Source: an uncultured Clostridia bacterium
GTDB lineage: Bacteria; Bacillota; Clostridia; TANB77; CAG-508
NCBI GenBank assembly: GCA_934180065.1
Contig: CAKPRA010000044.1
Location: forward strand, 1-14,110
Length of the DNA: 14,110 nucleotides
Reading direction: 5' to 3'
In this document: positions 1 to 6,648 of the stretch, piece by piece
Numbering within the stretch: position 1 is the first letter of the stretch
Layout of the letters: every line of letters begins with the position of its first letter
Translations under genes and position numbers: made by a program
The notes under the pieces: generated by a model
What the model was told of the DNA's origin: nothing
Databases searched by the model: none
Seen by the model: the letters and a program-made list of their open reading frames with translations, nothing else

Positions 1-15
1 AATTGACAAAATAAA

Positions 16-35
16 AAGCTTATGGTTCTAAGCTT
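16..35 (-). terminator. Rho-independent terminator of the yhbY-like gene
   Basis: On the minus strand a 7-bp stem (AAGCTTA/TAAGCTT, plus positions 16-22 and 29-35) encloses a 6-base loop and is followed by TTTTTATTTTG. It lies about 33 bases downstream of the stop of the minus-strand yhbY-like gene. The position fits that gene ending here even though its product is short. Confidence 0.65.
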
Positions 36-68
36 AAATGTATCTAAAATATTCAAAAAAATATCAAA

Positions 69-218
69 CTACGGAGTAATTTTAATAAGTTCTCTAGCTT
101 CTAAAGCATCTGAAAGTTGTTTGACTAAATTATCTGATAAACCAGTTTTTCCAATTTGAAAAATCGGATCCATAGTATTAGCCAATCCACGTAAATAAGC
201 TCTTTGTTTACTTGTCAT
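69..218 (-). CDS. yhbY: Truncated YhbY-like CRM-domain RNA-binding protein (probable pseudogene)
   Basis: YhbY proteins are small ribosome-associated RNA-binding proteins of roughly 95-100 residues built from one CRM domain. The 49-residue product from ATG 216-218 begins MTSKQRAYLRGLA and continues with DPIFQIGKTG, the family's conserved GKxG loop. It then has an amphipathic helix ending DALEARELIKI, and stops at a TAG after ITP. The second half of the fold (beta-alpha-beta, with the usual N-C-x-E-D and V-L-Y-R regions) is absent. I found no trace of it in any minus-strand frame before the window edge, so this looks like a deletion and not a single frameshift. The start is supported by GAAAGGATGA placed 6-8 bases upstream; the longer in-frame extension back to 281 has no ribosome binding site. 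A promoter at 253-281 and the terminator at 16-35 remain. It may be a decaying gene or a shortened but expressed protein. Confidence 0.65.
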   Translation of the reverse strand: MTSKQRAYLRGLANTMDPIFQIGKTGLSDNLVKQLSDALEARELIKITP

Positions 219-252
219 ATTATCATCCTTTCTAAAAATAAATAATAAAAAT

Positions 253-281
253 ATTTTACTACGTTTTTGATAAAAAATCAA
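253..281 (-). promoter_or_regulatory. Sigma-A-type promoter for the yhbY-like gene
   Basis: On the minus strand a TTGATT -35 box (plus 276-281) and a TAAAAT -10 box (plus 253-258) are separated by exactly 17 bases, about 35 bases upstream of the start codon. The -35 box is one arm of a small inverted repeat (TTGAT-aaaaa-ATCAA, 267-281), which might be an operator or chance in AT-rich DNA. Confidence 0.55.
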
Positions 282-319
282 CTGAGATGTGAATTTTGTG
301 TGAAGAATTGTGAAAATGA

Positions 320-348
320 TGGATTTTTAATAAACAAAATGATATATT
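320..348 (+). promoter_or_regulatory. Weak candidate promoter for the ABC operon
   Basis: A TATATT -10-like box (343-348) lies 31 bases upstream of the ATPase start. The hexamer 17 bases before it (TGGATT, 320-325) is a poor -35 box. This is the best candidate between the divergent genes but it is weak. Confidence 0.25.
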
Positions 349-379
349 AATGTTAGATTTCATAAAGGAGGGATTATTT

Positions 380-1309
380 TTGATAGAGCTTAAAAATGTA
401 TCTAAAAAGTATGGAAATTTTAAAGCTATTGATGACATTAGTTTTAAAATAGAAAAAGGTGAAATAGTTGGTTTCCTAGGGCAAAACGGAGCTGGAAAAA
501 CAACAACAATGAAATTGATAACAGGATTTTTAGAGCCAACATGTGGTGAAGTTCTAATTGATGGAGAAAAATTAACTCGAAAATCAAAACATAAAATAGG
601 ATATATGCCCGAAAATACGCCATTATATAGTTCTTTGACAGTAAGAGAATTCTTGGATTTTATGGCAGAATTAAAAGGATTAAAAAAATTAGAGCGAAAA
701 GAGAGCATAAATAAATTAATAAAGAAATTAAATCTAACAGAAGTGGAAAAAGTATTAATAAAAAACATATCTAGAGGATATAAACAAAGGGTCAGCCTAG
801 CGGGGGCTTTGATTGGAAATCCTGAGATTTTAATTTTAGATGAGCCTACGGTTGGATTAGATCCAAAACAAATTATAGAAATAAGAAATTTAATAAAATC
901 ACTAAAAAACGAACATACAGTATTATTAAGCTCTCATATATTGTCTGAAATAAACCAAATTTGTGAAAAGGTAATAATTATAGATAAGGGAAAAATTATC
1001 GCAATCGATACTCCAAAAAATCTAGAAGAAAAAATCAAAAATAATGTAATAAACCTAATAGTAGAAGATTCTAAAAATTGGATGGGTAATATAAAAGAAA
1101 AAATACCAGAAATTATCGATATTAAATTATTATCAGAAAATGGAAAAGAAAAAAGTTATGAACTTTCAATTAAAGAAAACTTTGATATAAGAAAAAAATT
1201 ATTTGAAATATTACCAAAAGAAAATATAAATATTATTGAATTAAAAAAGGTTCAATCAACACTTGAAGAAGTGTTTATGGATTTAATAGAAGAGGAAGGA
1301 GCAAAATAA
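380..1309 (+). CDS. ABC transporter ATP-binding protein, GldA-like
   Basis: This is the cytoplasmic ATPase of an ABC-2 type exporter and would power the permease encoded next. It shows Walker A GQNGAGKT (residues 34-41), a signature loop SRGYKQR (131-137, the GYxQR form common in GldA/NatA/CcmA-like ATPases in place of LSGGQ), Walker B ILILDEP with D154-E155, and an H-loop SSH with H186. A C-terminal tail of about 90 residues resembles the extra domain of drug and lipid exporters. The start is TTG at 380, seven bases after AAGGAGGG; the product then begins (M)IELKNVSKKYG, typical of the family. An in-frame ATG at 350 precedes that ribosome binding site and would add ten atypical residues. The stop is one base before the next start, so the genes are co-transcribed and probably translationally coupled. 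The substrate is unknown. Confidence 0.93.
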   Translation: MIELKNVSKKYGNFKAIDDISFKIEKGEIVGFLGQNGAGKTTTMKLITGFLEPTCGEVLIDGEKLTRKSKHKIGYMPENTPLYSSLTVREFLDFMAELKGLKKLERKESINKLIKKLNLTEVEKVLIKNISRGYKQRVSLAGALIGNPEILILDEPTVGLDPKQIIEIRNLIKSLKNEHTVLLSSHILSEINQICEKVIIIDKGKIIAIDTPKNLEEKIKNNVINLIVEDSKNWMGNIKEKIPEIIDIKLLSENGKEKSYELSIKENFDIRKKLFEILPKENINIIELKKVQSTLEEVFMDLIEEEGAK

Positions 1310-1310
1310 A

Positions 1311-1994
1311 ATGTGGGCAGTTGCAAAAAAAGATTTTAAGACTTTGTTTTTTTCACCAATAGGATATATAGTTGTTTCGATATTTTTAATAGTATTTGGT
1401 GTAATAATGTACTTATTAACTATAAGCAATAGAAGTATTGATTTTAATATAGCTTATAATTCAATGGCATGGTATGGGTTACCAATTATAATTTCTGTGC
1501 TAACAATGAGATCTTTTTCCGAAGAGCGAAATAGAGATACAGAAAAATTATTGTTTTCATCTTCAAAAGGAACTATTTCAATTATTTCTGGAAAGATATT
1601 AGCTGTAATAATGGTAATAGGAATTTCAATAATATTAAGCATTTTATATTGTTTATTATTTGCACAATTTGGAAATATAAATTTTAAATTATTATTGTGG
1701 ACAATATGTGGATTTATACTGCTTTCAATAGCATATGCATCTTTTGGAGTATTAATTTCTAGTTTAACTGAAAGTCAAGTTATTTCAGCAATAATAACAT
1801 TAGTGTTTTTATTATTACCAATATTCTTTTCATACGGAAATGGCGTTTTTTCATATTTATCTTTAATAGATTTTTTTGAAAAATTTTCTTTGGGAATAAT
1901 ATCTATCAAATCAATAGTAGTATTGATTACATTTTCTATAGCTTGTATATTATTAACAAATTTTGAAATTCAAAGAAAAAGAAAACTTGATTAG
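1311..1994 (+). CDS. ABC-2 type permease, GldF-like
   Basis: This 227-residue integral membrane protein has six apparent hydrophobic segments (about residues 13-38, 52-66, 91-118, 124-149, 157-175 and 198-217). That is the usual topology of ABC-2 permeases. The N-terminal stretch KKDFKTLFFSPIGYIVVSIFL and the following SFSEERNRDTEKLL loop resemble GldF and related permeases, where an ExR-type cytosolic loop contacts the ATPase. It starts at ATG 1311, preceded by GAGGAAGGAG at the 3' end of the ATPase gene. It forms the membrane channel of the exporter with the ATPase before it and the auxiliary protein after it. In Bacteroidota the GldA-GldF-GldG set was first linked to gliding motility. Homologous sets are widespread in non-gliding bacteria, so I infer export and not motility. 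Confidence 0.88.
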   Translation: MWAVAKKDFKTLFFSPIGYIVVSIFLIVFGVIMYLLTISNRSIDFNIAYNSMAWYGLPIIISVLTMRSFSEERNRDTEKLLFSSSKGTISIISGKILAVIMVIGISIILSILYCLLFAQFGNINFKLLLWTICGFILLSIAYASFGVLISSLTESQVISAIITLVFLLLPIFFSYGNGVFSYLSLIDFFEKFSLGIISIKSIVVLITFSIACILLTNFEIQRKRKLD

Positions 1995-2004
1995 GAGGAA
2001 AGCT

Positions 2005-3456
2005 ATGAAAATTTTTAAAGACAAAAATAAGAAACAATCTATATTATCAGTAATACTATTTTTGGTAATTATTGCTTTATATTTGGAAATAAATATTTTA
2101 TTAAATAAAATAAATATTAAAGATATAGATTTTACTGATTCAAAGTTATATTCAATTACTAATGAATCAAAAGAAAAAATATCAAAAATAGACAAAGATA
2201 TAGAAATTAATCTTATAAATTTTGATAATTATTCATCATATAGACCCATTGAAGATGTAGTAAATTTAATAAAAGAATATTCAGAAGTAAATAATAAAAT
2301 TAGTGTAAAAAATAGTGAATCAGAAGATGCAAATGAGTCAAATTATCCATATATAAATATATCTGCAAATGGAAAAGAGCAAATAATAAGTTTAGATGAT
2401 TTATTCTTATACAAATACTCAACAGATACATATTCAGATGACGAATATTACTTGACAGAAGAAGTTATAACAAATACCTTAGTAAATATCGTAAAAGAAA
2501 GTGAGAAAAAAACATATATTTATTTAGAAAAAAGCGTATATAATGAAAAATATTTTTCAACCGTAATTAAAAGAATAAAATATATGGGAAATGGAATAGA
2601 AAAACTAGAGCTTTCAAAAAATAACAATATTCCAGAAGACTGCAATTGCCTAATAATTCCACCTCTTTCAACAGATATATCAGATGAAGAGAAAAATATT
2701 ATTGTTGATTATATAAATAATGGTGGAAATATAATGTTTTTAGAAGAATCAAAGTCATTATTAAAAACAGAAACACCTAATCTAAATTTTATAATGAATT
2801 TATATGGATTTAGCATTTCTGAAGGAGTCATTATTGAAACAGATAATAGAGTCCAAAAGGATCCAGGTGTAATTTATGCAAATATTAATTTAGATAATGA
2901 TATTTATAAAACATTAAATAAAAATTCAAAAATTACTTTAGTTGATACAGGAAAAATTAATTTAGAAAATGAAGAAAAACTAAAAGAATTGGGAGTATCA
3001 TACAAAGTTTTAATTAATTCGGGAAATACAGCATATTTGAGAACAGATATGAGTAATACAAGTACAGAAATAAGTGATTCAGATACAAAAATTGAAAATG
3101 AAATAATAGGATTGAGCATAATTAGAAAAAATGGTGATAATGAATCTAAGGCTATTGTATATGCGAATTCATTATTTGCTACAAATCAAGGAATATATGT
3201 TCAAGATGTAGTAACAGAAAAAAATGTAGGTGTGGAATTGGTAAAATTAAATGATAACGAGGAAATTTTAGTTGATTCTATAAAATATTTAACAGAAAAC
3301 AATGATACTGTAATAAAAAGAAAAAGACATTACAATTCAGTTCCAAGTATAAACTTATTAAAAGACGGAATAACGCTTAAGTTAGTATTTGTACTACCAA
3401 TGATAATAATTTTTATTGGATATTTTGTATGGAAATATAGAAGAAATATGAAATAA
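2005..3456 (+). CDS. GldG-like ABC transporter auxiliary protein
   Basis: The 483-residue product has one transmembrane segment near the N terminus (about residues 12-34), a large polar domain outside the membrane, and a second hydrophobic helix at the C terminus (LVFVLPMIIIFIGYFVW) followed by a basic tail. This layout, with the early motif DFTDSKLYSITNESKEKI, matches GldG-family and 'ABC-type uncharacterized transport system' proteins (IFT52/GldG-like fold). These accompany a GldA/GldF pair. The start is ATG 2005, nine bases after TTAGGAGG. A TTG 42 bases upstream in the same frame lies inside the permease gene and has no ribosome binding site. The gene is the last in the operon and ends about 20 bases before a terminator hairpin. 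I see no enzymatic motif; the role is presumed to be a structural partner of the exporter. Confidence 0.82.
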   Translation: MKIFKDKNKKQSILSVILFLVIIALYLEINILLNKINIKDIDFTDSKLYSITNESKEKISKIDKDIEINLINFDNYSSYRPIEDVVNLIKEYSEVNNKISVKNSESEDANESNYPYINISANGKEQIISLDDLFLYKYSTDTYSDDEYYLTEEVITNTLVNIVKESEKKTYIYLEKSVYNEKYFSTVIKRIKYMGNGIEKLELSKNNNIPEDCNCLIIPPLSTDISDEEKNIIVDYINNGGNIMFLEESKSLLKTETPNLNFIMNLYGFSISEGVIIETDNRVQKDPGVIYANINLDNDIYKTLNKNSKITLVDTGKINLENEEKLKELGVSYKVLINSGNTAYLRTDMSNTSTEISDSDTKIENEIIGLSIIRKNGDNESKAIVYANSLFATNQGIYVQDVVTEKNVGVELVKLNDNEEILVDSIKYLTENNDTVIKRKRHYNSVPSINLLKDGITLKLVFVLPMIIIFIGYFVWKYRRNMK

Positions 3457-3475
3457 AATATATGAATAAAAAAGA

Positions 3476-3510
3476 GCCTTAATCATAAATTTTATGAGGG
3501 GGCTTTTTTT
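3476..3510 (+). terminator. Terminator of the ABC operon that also contains the next gene's ribosome binding site
   Basis: A stem pairs GCCTT-TCATAA with TTATGA-GGGGC (3476-3503, one small internal mismatch) and runs directly into seven T residues (3504-3510). This is a standard intrinsic terminator. The 3' arm contains GAGGGGG, which is the Shine-Dalgarno sequence of the following YkvI-like gene. The first two bases of that gene's TTG start are the last two T residues of the tract. Confidence 0.7.
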
Positions 3511-4519
3511 GAATGCTATTTTTAAGATTGTTTCAATAATAATGGGAACATTTATAGGTGCAGGGTTTGCATCAGGTAAAGAAATATATATTTTTTTCTT
3601 AAAATATGGTTTTTTAGGATTAATAGGAATTTTAATTTCAAGTGTTTTTATAGGAATTACAATATATAAAACTATTAAAATATGTAAAATTAACAAATGC
3701 AAGGATTATAATGAATTTCTAGATATAATTATAAAAAATAAATATATAAAATTAATATTAAAATGTACTATAAATATTTTTCTAATTATAACTTTTTGTA
3801 TAATGATTGCAGGATTTTGTGGCTTTATGAAGCAAGAATTTAATTTTAATATAATTGTTAGTTATATTTTAATAATGATGTGTATACTTCCATTTTACAA
3901 AAATATTAAAGGAATTATAAAAATAAATGATATATTAATTCCAATAATTATAATTTCTATATTATTAATTTCATGTGGATCTATTAATGAGAATATTAAT
4001 TTTAATAACATTAAATTGGAAGATGGAATAAATATTAAATTTTCTATTAAAAGCATTTTATATGCAAATTATAATTTATTAACAATAATTCCAATAATAA
4101 TAACAATTTATGAATTAGTAACTGTAAAAAAACAAGCTAAAATTATTAGTATAATTACTAGTTTTTTAATTGGAGGACTGTCAATTATACTTTTTATCAC
4201 ATTGAGTGGTTGTAGTAGTGAAATATTAAATTTAGATATGCCAGTTATTTCTATTATAGGTAATGGAAATTATTTATTTAAATATTATTATTGTTTTATT
4301 ATATGTATTGCAATTATTACAACGTCGATATCAGTAGGATTTGGGCATTTAGAAAAATATAAAAAAAACAGGGCTTTATATAATATGAATGCTTTAATAT
4401 TAATTATAGGATCTATTATTTCCATGAAAATAGGGTTTTCAAAATTAGTGGAAATTTTGTATCCAATGTTTGGTTTTGTAGGGGCTATACAATCATATTT
4501 TATTTTGAGAAAAAAATAA
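3509..4519 (+). CDS. YkvI-like multi-spanning membrane protein
   Basis: The 336-residue product is almost wholly hydrophobic, with about ten predicted transmembrane helices. The N-terminal motif IMGTFIGAGFASGKEI, with a broken first helix rich in small residues, is the hallmark of the YkvI/COG3949 group. This group is distantly related to APC/LeuT-fold transporters and has no firm substrate. The preferred start is TTG 3509, five to six bases after GAGGGGG, giving (M)NAIFKIVSIIMG. The in-frame ATG at 3494 lies upstream of that ribosome binding site. The gene sits immediately behind the ABC operon terminator, with the ribosome binding site inside the hairpin, so expression probably depends on read-through. 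Its stop codon lies inside the stem of the next terminator. The basic hydrophilic loops support an inner-membrane location. A transport role is inference. Confidence 0.8.
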   Translation: MNAIFKIVSIIMGTFIGAGFASGKEIYIFFLKYGFLGLIGILISSVFIGITIYKTIKICKINKCKDYNEFLDIIIKNKYIKLILKCTINIFLIITFCIMIAGFCGFMKQEFNFNIIVSYILIMMCILPFYKNIKGIIKINDILIPIIIISILLISCGSINENINFNNIKLEDGINIKFSIKSILYANYNLLTIIPIIITIYELVTVKKQAKIISIITSFLIGGLSIILFITLSGCSSEILNLDMPVISIIGNGNYLFKYYYCFIICIAIITTSISVGFGHLEKYKKNRALYNMNALILIIGSIISMKIGFSKLVEILYPMFGFVGAIQSYFILRKK

Positions 4520-4547
4520 AGTATATACAAAATGTATATACTTTATT

Positions 4548-4548
<1 letters not shown>
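4514..4548. terminator. Bidirectional terminator shared by the YkvI-like gene and tRNA-Arg
   Basis: A perfect 15-bp stem (4514-4528 with 4534-4548) encloses the 5-base loop AAAAT. On the minus strand it directly follows the tRNA 3' end and is followed by a TTTATTTTTTTC tract, making a good tRNA terminator. On the plus strand it includes the YkvI-like stop codon at 4517-4519 and ends against the encoded CCA of the tRNA. Confidence 0.7.
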
Positions 4549-4624
<76 letters not shown>

Positions 4625-4638
4625 GTAACATAGTTAAT

Positions 4639-4667
4639 ATATTATCATAGTATTATATATTTGTCAA
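4639..4667 (-). promoter_or_regulatory. Strong promoter of tRNA-Arg
   Basis: On the minus strand a perfect TTGACA -35 box (plus 4662-4667) is separated by exactly 17 bases from a TAATAT -10 box (plus 4639-4644). The -10 box ends 15 bases before the mature tRNA 5' end. This near-consensus promoter is the best in the window and is what one expects for a stable RNA gene. Confidence 0.8.
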
Positions 4668-4705
4668 TAAAAATTTACAAAAATTTACAAGAAGTGGAGG
4701 ATTTT

Positions 4706-5434
4706 ATGGAGGCAATTTTCAAAGCAACCTGTATGGGGGTATTTTTTGGAACTTTTGGTACAACTCTTGGAGGAATTTTGGGAGTTAGCTTAAAAAATAT
4801 TTCAAATAAATGGATTAGTTTTATTTTATCAATGTCATCTGGATTAATGATAGCGATAGTTTCGTTTGAGCTTGTACCAGAGGCATGTAATATTTCGAAT
4901 ATAAGTGTTGTAATATTAGGAATAATTATGGGAATTATATCAATGATTCTTTGTGATGTTTTGGTAAAAAATAAATTTTCTGTAAGAAGTAGTAATAGTT
5001 TGTTAAAAATGGGTATTATTATTAGTATTGGTCTTGCATTACATAATATTCCTGAAGGATTAGCTATTGGAACTGGTTATGAAAACTCAATAAAATTGGG
5101 ATATTCACTTGCTATTGCAATTGCTATACATGATATACCTGAAGGAATATCTATGGCAGTACCGATGAAAAAAGGTGGAATGAAGTCTTGGAAAGTATTA
5201 TTGTATGTTATTTTATCAGGTATAACAACAGGAATAGGGGCTCTTTTAGGAGCACTAATAGGAAGTATTTCTGATAGTATTATTTCAATTTCTTTGTCTT
5301 TTGCAGCAGGTGCTATGTTGTATGTTGTTTCAGGAGAGCTGACACCTGAATCAAATAAATTATATAATGGAAAAATGAGCTCTATGGGGAATATATTAGG
5401 TTTTATATTGGGATTTATAGCAACACAATTATAA
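4706..5434 (+). CDS. ZIP-family divalent metal transporter
   Basis: ZIP proteins move zinc, iron or other divalent cations into the cytoplasm across the membrane. The 242-residue product has about eight hydrophobic helices. The two family-defining metal sites are visible: H113-N-I-P-E117-G in the fourth helix and H142-D-I-P-E146-G in the fifth. Length and motifs fit the GufA/ZupT-like bacterial subgroup. The start is ATG 4706, five bases after GTGGAGG; the frame is open back to 4661 but without a ribosome binding site. The gene is transcribed divergently from tRNA-Arg and stands alone. The next plus-strand gene is about 490 bases away across a repeat element. No obvious metal-responsive operator was seen upstream, only a short direct repeat AAATTTACA at about 4671-4689. 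The preferred metal cannot be told from sequence. Confidence 0.92.
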   Translation: MEAIFKATCMGVFFGTFGTTLGGILGVSLKNISNKWISFILSMSSGLMIAIVSFELVPEACNISNISVVILGIIMGIISMILCDVLVKNKFSVRSSNSLLKMGIIISIGLALHNIPEGLAIGTGYENSIKLGYSLAIAIAIHDIPEGISMAVPMKKGGMKSWKVLLYVILSGITTGIGALLGALIGSISDSIISISLSFAAGAMLYVVSGELTPESNKLYNGKMSSMGNILGFILGFIATQL

Positions 5435-5535
5435 GTATAATTTAAATTAAAAAAATGTTTAATAAAAAACTAATTTATATTATAATACAAAAAATAGCTA
5501 TTATTTATTTGGTTGGTATATATTTTTTATAAATT

Positions 5536-5583
5536 GGATATTAAACGGGATGTCAAGTCGGATGTTAAGCGAGATGTTAAGCC
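5536..5583 (+). repeat. Four 12-bp tandem repeats adjoining the first family A element
   Basis: Four consecutive 12-base units start at 5536, 5548, 5560 and 5572, with consensus GGATGTTAAGCC (ggatattaaacg, ggatgtcaagtc, ggatgttaagcg, agatgttaagcc). The last unit ends exactly at the outer base of the terminal inverted repeat at 5584. The TAAGCC part also precedes another family A copy at 14053-14058. Confidence 0.75.
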
Positions 5584-5746
5584 GGATATGTGGATATGTA
5601 TATTAAAAATACGTTCCTTGCTGGTTGCCCGTACAGAGCAGTGTGAATTTTGTAGTGCCCTCGTTTGAATTTTTTGGCATTATATTGTTTGACTAAAAGC
5701 TTCCAAGCTGCGCGTCACTTTTTTTAATATACATATCTACATATCC
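5584..5746 (+). repeat. Family A palindromic repeat element, copy 1 (163 bp)
   Basis: Terminal inverted repeats at 5584-5609 and 5721-5746 match at 25 of 26 positions; the ends read GGATATGTGG and its complement. Inside are two conserved subterminal boxes, ACGTTCCTTGCTGG (5611-5624) next to the left arm and GCTTCCAAGCTGCGCGTCAC (5699-5718) next to the right arm, around a variable centre. The first 46 bases match copy 2 at 44 positions. There is no open reading frame. It resembles a miniature inverted-repeat element or a structured RNA, but I cannot name a known family. No clear target-site duplication flanks it. Confidence 0.8.
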
Positions 5747-5924
5747 TACTCTACTAAATTTAATTGATATTTACTATAAATAGTGTTGTAACAAAATTTT
5801 AAAAAATGAATTAATTTTAAAAAATAATAAATAACAAATAAATAAATATAAATTTTAAAAATATTAAATAATAAATGATTAGAAAATTAACAAAAAATAT
5901 TAATATTTAAATGGAGGAAGTTAT

Positions 5925-6386
5925 ATGAAAATTATTTTTGTTTGTACTGGAAATACATGTAGGAGTGCTATGGCTGAGGGATTAGCAAAAAAGGTGGTAG
6001 AGGAAAAAAATCTTGATATTGAGGTATATTCAGCTGGAATTTTTGCTGTGAATGGAGAGCATGCATCATATAATTCTATTGCTGTTATGAAGGAATATGA
6101 TGTTGATATTGTAACACATACTGCAACACCAATTGATGAAGTTAATTTAGAAGAAATGAATTTAATTTTGTGTGCTACGTATTCGCATAAAATAGATATT
6201 ATTCAAAGATATGAGAATTTGAAAGATAGAGTTTATACAATGAAAGAATATGCTGGTCTAGATGAAAATGGTCAAGATTTAGATATTAAAGACCCATGGA
6301 GATATAATTTGAATACATTTAGAGTTTGTGCTGCTGAAATTAGTTTTTGCGTGGATAAAATTATAGAGAGAATTATTTCTAATTAG
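5925..6386 (+). CDS. Low-molecular-weight phosphatase, YwlE-like (protein arginine phosphatase candidate)
   Basis: This is a 153-residue cytoplasmic phosphatase of the low-molecular-weight PTP fold. The N-terminal P-loop VCTGNTCRS gives the C(X)5R signature with nucleophile C7 and phosphate-binding R13. The general acid is probably the Asp of DPWR near residue 123. In Bacillus YwlE, a threonine at P-loop position 11 selects phosphoarginine; this protein has Thr at the same position, so I favour protein arginine phosphatase, the partner of McsB in protein quality control. Low-molecular-weight tyrosine phosphatase or arsenate reductase activity is the alternative. The start is ATG 5925, eight bases after TGGAGG. 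The gene stands alone between two direct copies of a palindromic repeat, with a terminator at 6598-6636 beyond the second. No mcsA, mcsB, ctsR or clpC is seen nearby. Confidence 0.88.
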   Translation: MKIIFVCTGNTCRSAMAEGLAKKVVEEKNLDIEVYSAGIFAVNGEHASYNSIAVMKEYDVDIVTHTATPIDEVNLEEMNLILCATYSHKIDIIQRYENLKDRVYTMKEYAGLDENGQDLDIKDPWRYNLNTFRVCAAEISFCVDKIIERIISN

Positions 6387-6410
6387 TTTTTTATAGTATA
6401 CTAATAAGCT

Positions 6411-6568
6411 GGATATGTGGATATATATATTAAAAATACGTTCCTTGCTGGTCGCCTGTGCAGAGCTGTGTGAGAATGGTAGTACCATTATTTACGTTTG
6501 TGATATTAATATGTTATCTAAGTGCTTCCAAACTGTGCGTCACTTCTTTTTAATATGTATCCACATAA
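6411..6568 (+). repeat. Family A palindromic repeat element, copy 2 (about 158 bp)
   Basis: The left arm (6411-6436) and the subterminal box (to 6456) match copy 1 at 44 of 46 positions. The right side keeps GCTTCCAAACTGTGCGTCAC (6524-6543) and a terminal arm at 6547-6567, which pairs with the left arm but lacks two bases and the outermost TCC. The centre is unrelated to copy 1 and contains its own small hairpin, AATGG-TAGTA-CCATT (6475-6489). Orientation is the same as copy 1. It begins 25 bases after the phosphatase stop codon. Confidence 0.8.
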
Positions 6569-6597
6569 TTTAGTTTGGTTAAATTAAAGAAGGGCTT

Positions 6598-6636
6598 AAT
6601 TTTCCAATATTATTGTTTATACAATATTGGAAAATT
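6598..6636. terminator. Hairpin terminator between the phosphatase gene and pcrA
   Basis: A perfect 14-bp stem, AATTTTCCAATATT (6598-6611) with its complement (6623-6636), has an 11-base loop and is followed by TTTAT. It probably stops transcripts from the phosphatase and repeat region before the pcrA promoter. Symmetry in the A/T flanks means it may act in both directions. Confidence 0.6.
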
Positions 6637-6648
6637 TTATAAAAAGTG

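Larger units (their letters stand above)
5435..5924. other. Long intergenic region holding a tandem repeat and a palindromic element
   Basis: No credible coding sequence was found on either strand here. The region holds a 12-bp tandem repeat (5536-5583), a family A palindromic element (5584-5746) and about 180 bases of very AT-rich sequence leading to the ribosome binding site of the phosphatase gene. I could not pick a convincing promoter in the AT-rich part, although TTGATA at 5764-5769 is a possible -35 box. Confidence 0.6.

Noticed and set aside
288..305. Shared TGTGAATTTTGT between the gldA-like upstream region and the centre of family A copy 1
   Set aside because: Only 12 AT-rich bases match, the flanks do not, and this part is not conserved in copy 2, so chance is likely.
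380..3456. Gliding motility system
   Set aside because: GldA/F/G-like transporters are common in non-gliding bacteria and none of the gliding machinery proper (such as GldK, GldL, GldM, GldN or SprA) is in the window.
4661..4705. Upstream extension of the ZIP transporter to a TTG at 4661
   Set aside because: The extension has no ribosome binding site, starts within the tRNA promoter and adds polar residues before the first helix, while ATG 4706 has a clear GTGGAGG.
5584..5746. CRISPR array or retron RNA
   Set aside because: The copies are far apart, not regularly spaced with unique spacers, and no cas gene or reverse transcriptase lies nearby.
5584..6568. Integron-like gene cassettes, with the family A elements as attC sites
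   Set aside because: The elements resemble attC sites only in being imperfect palindromes. They lack the core RYYYAAC/GTTRRRY ends, the flanking genes are ordinary chromosomal genes with their own promoters, and no integrase is present.
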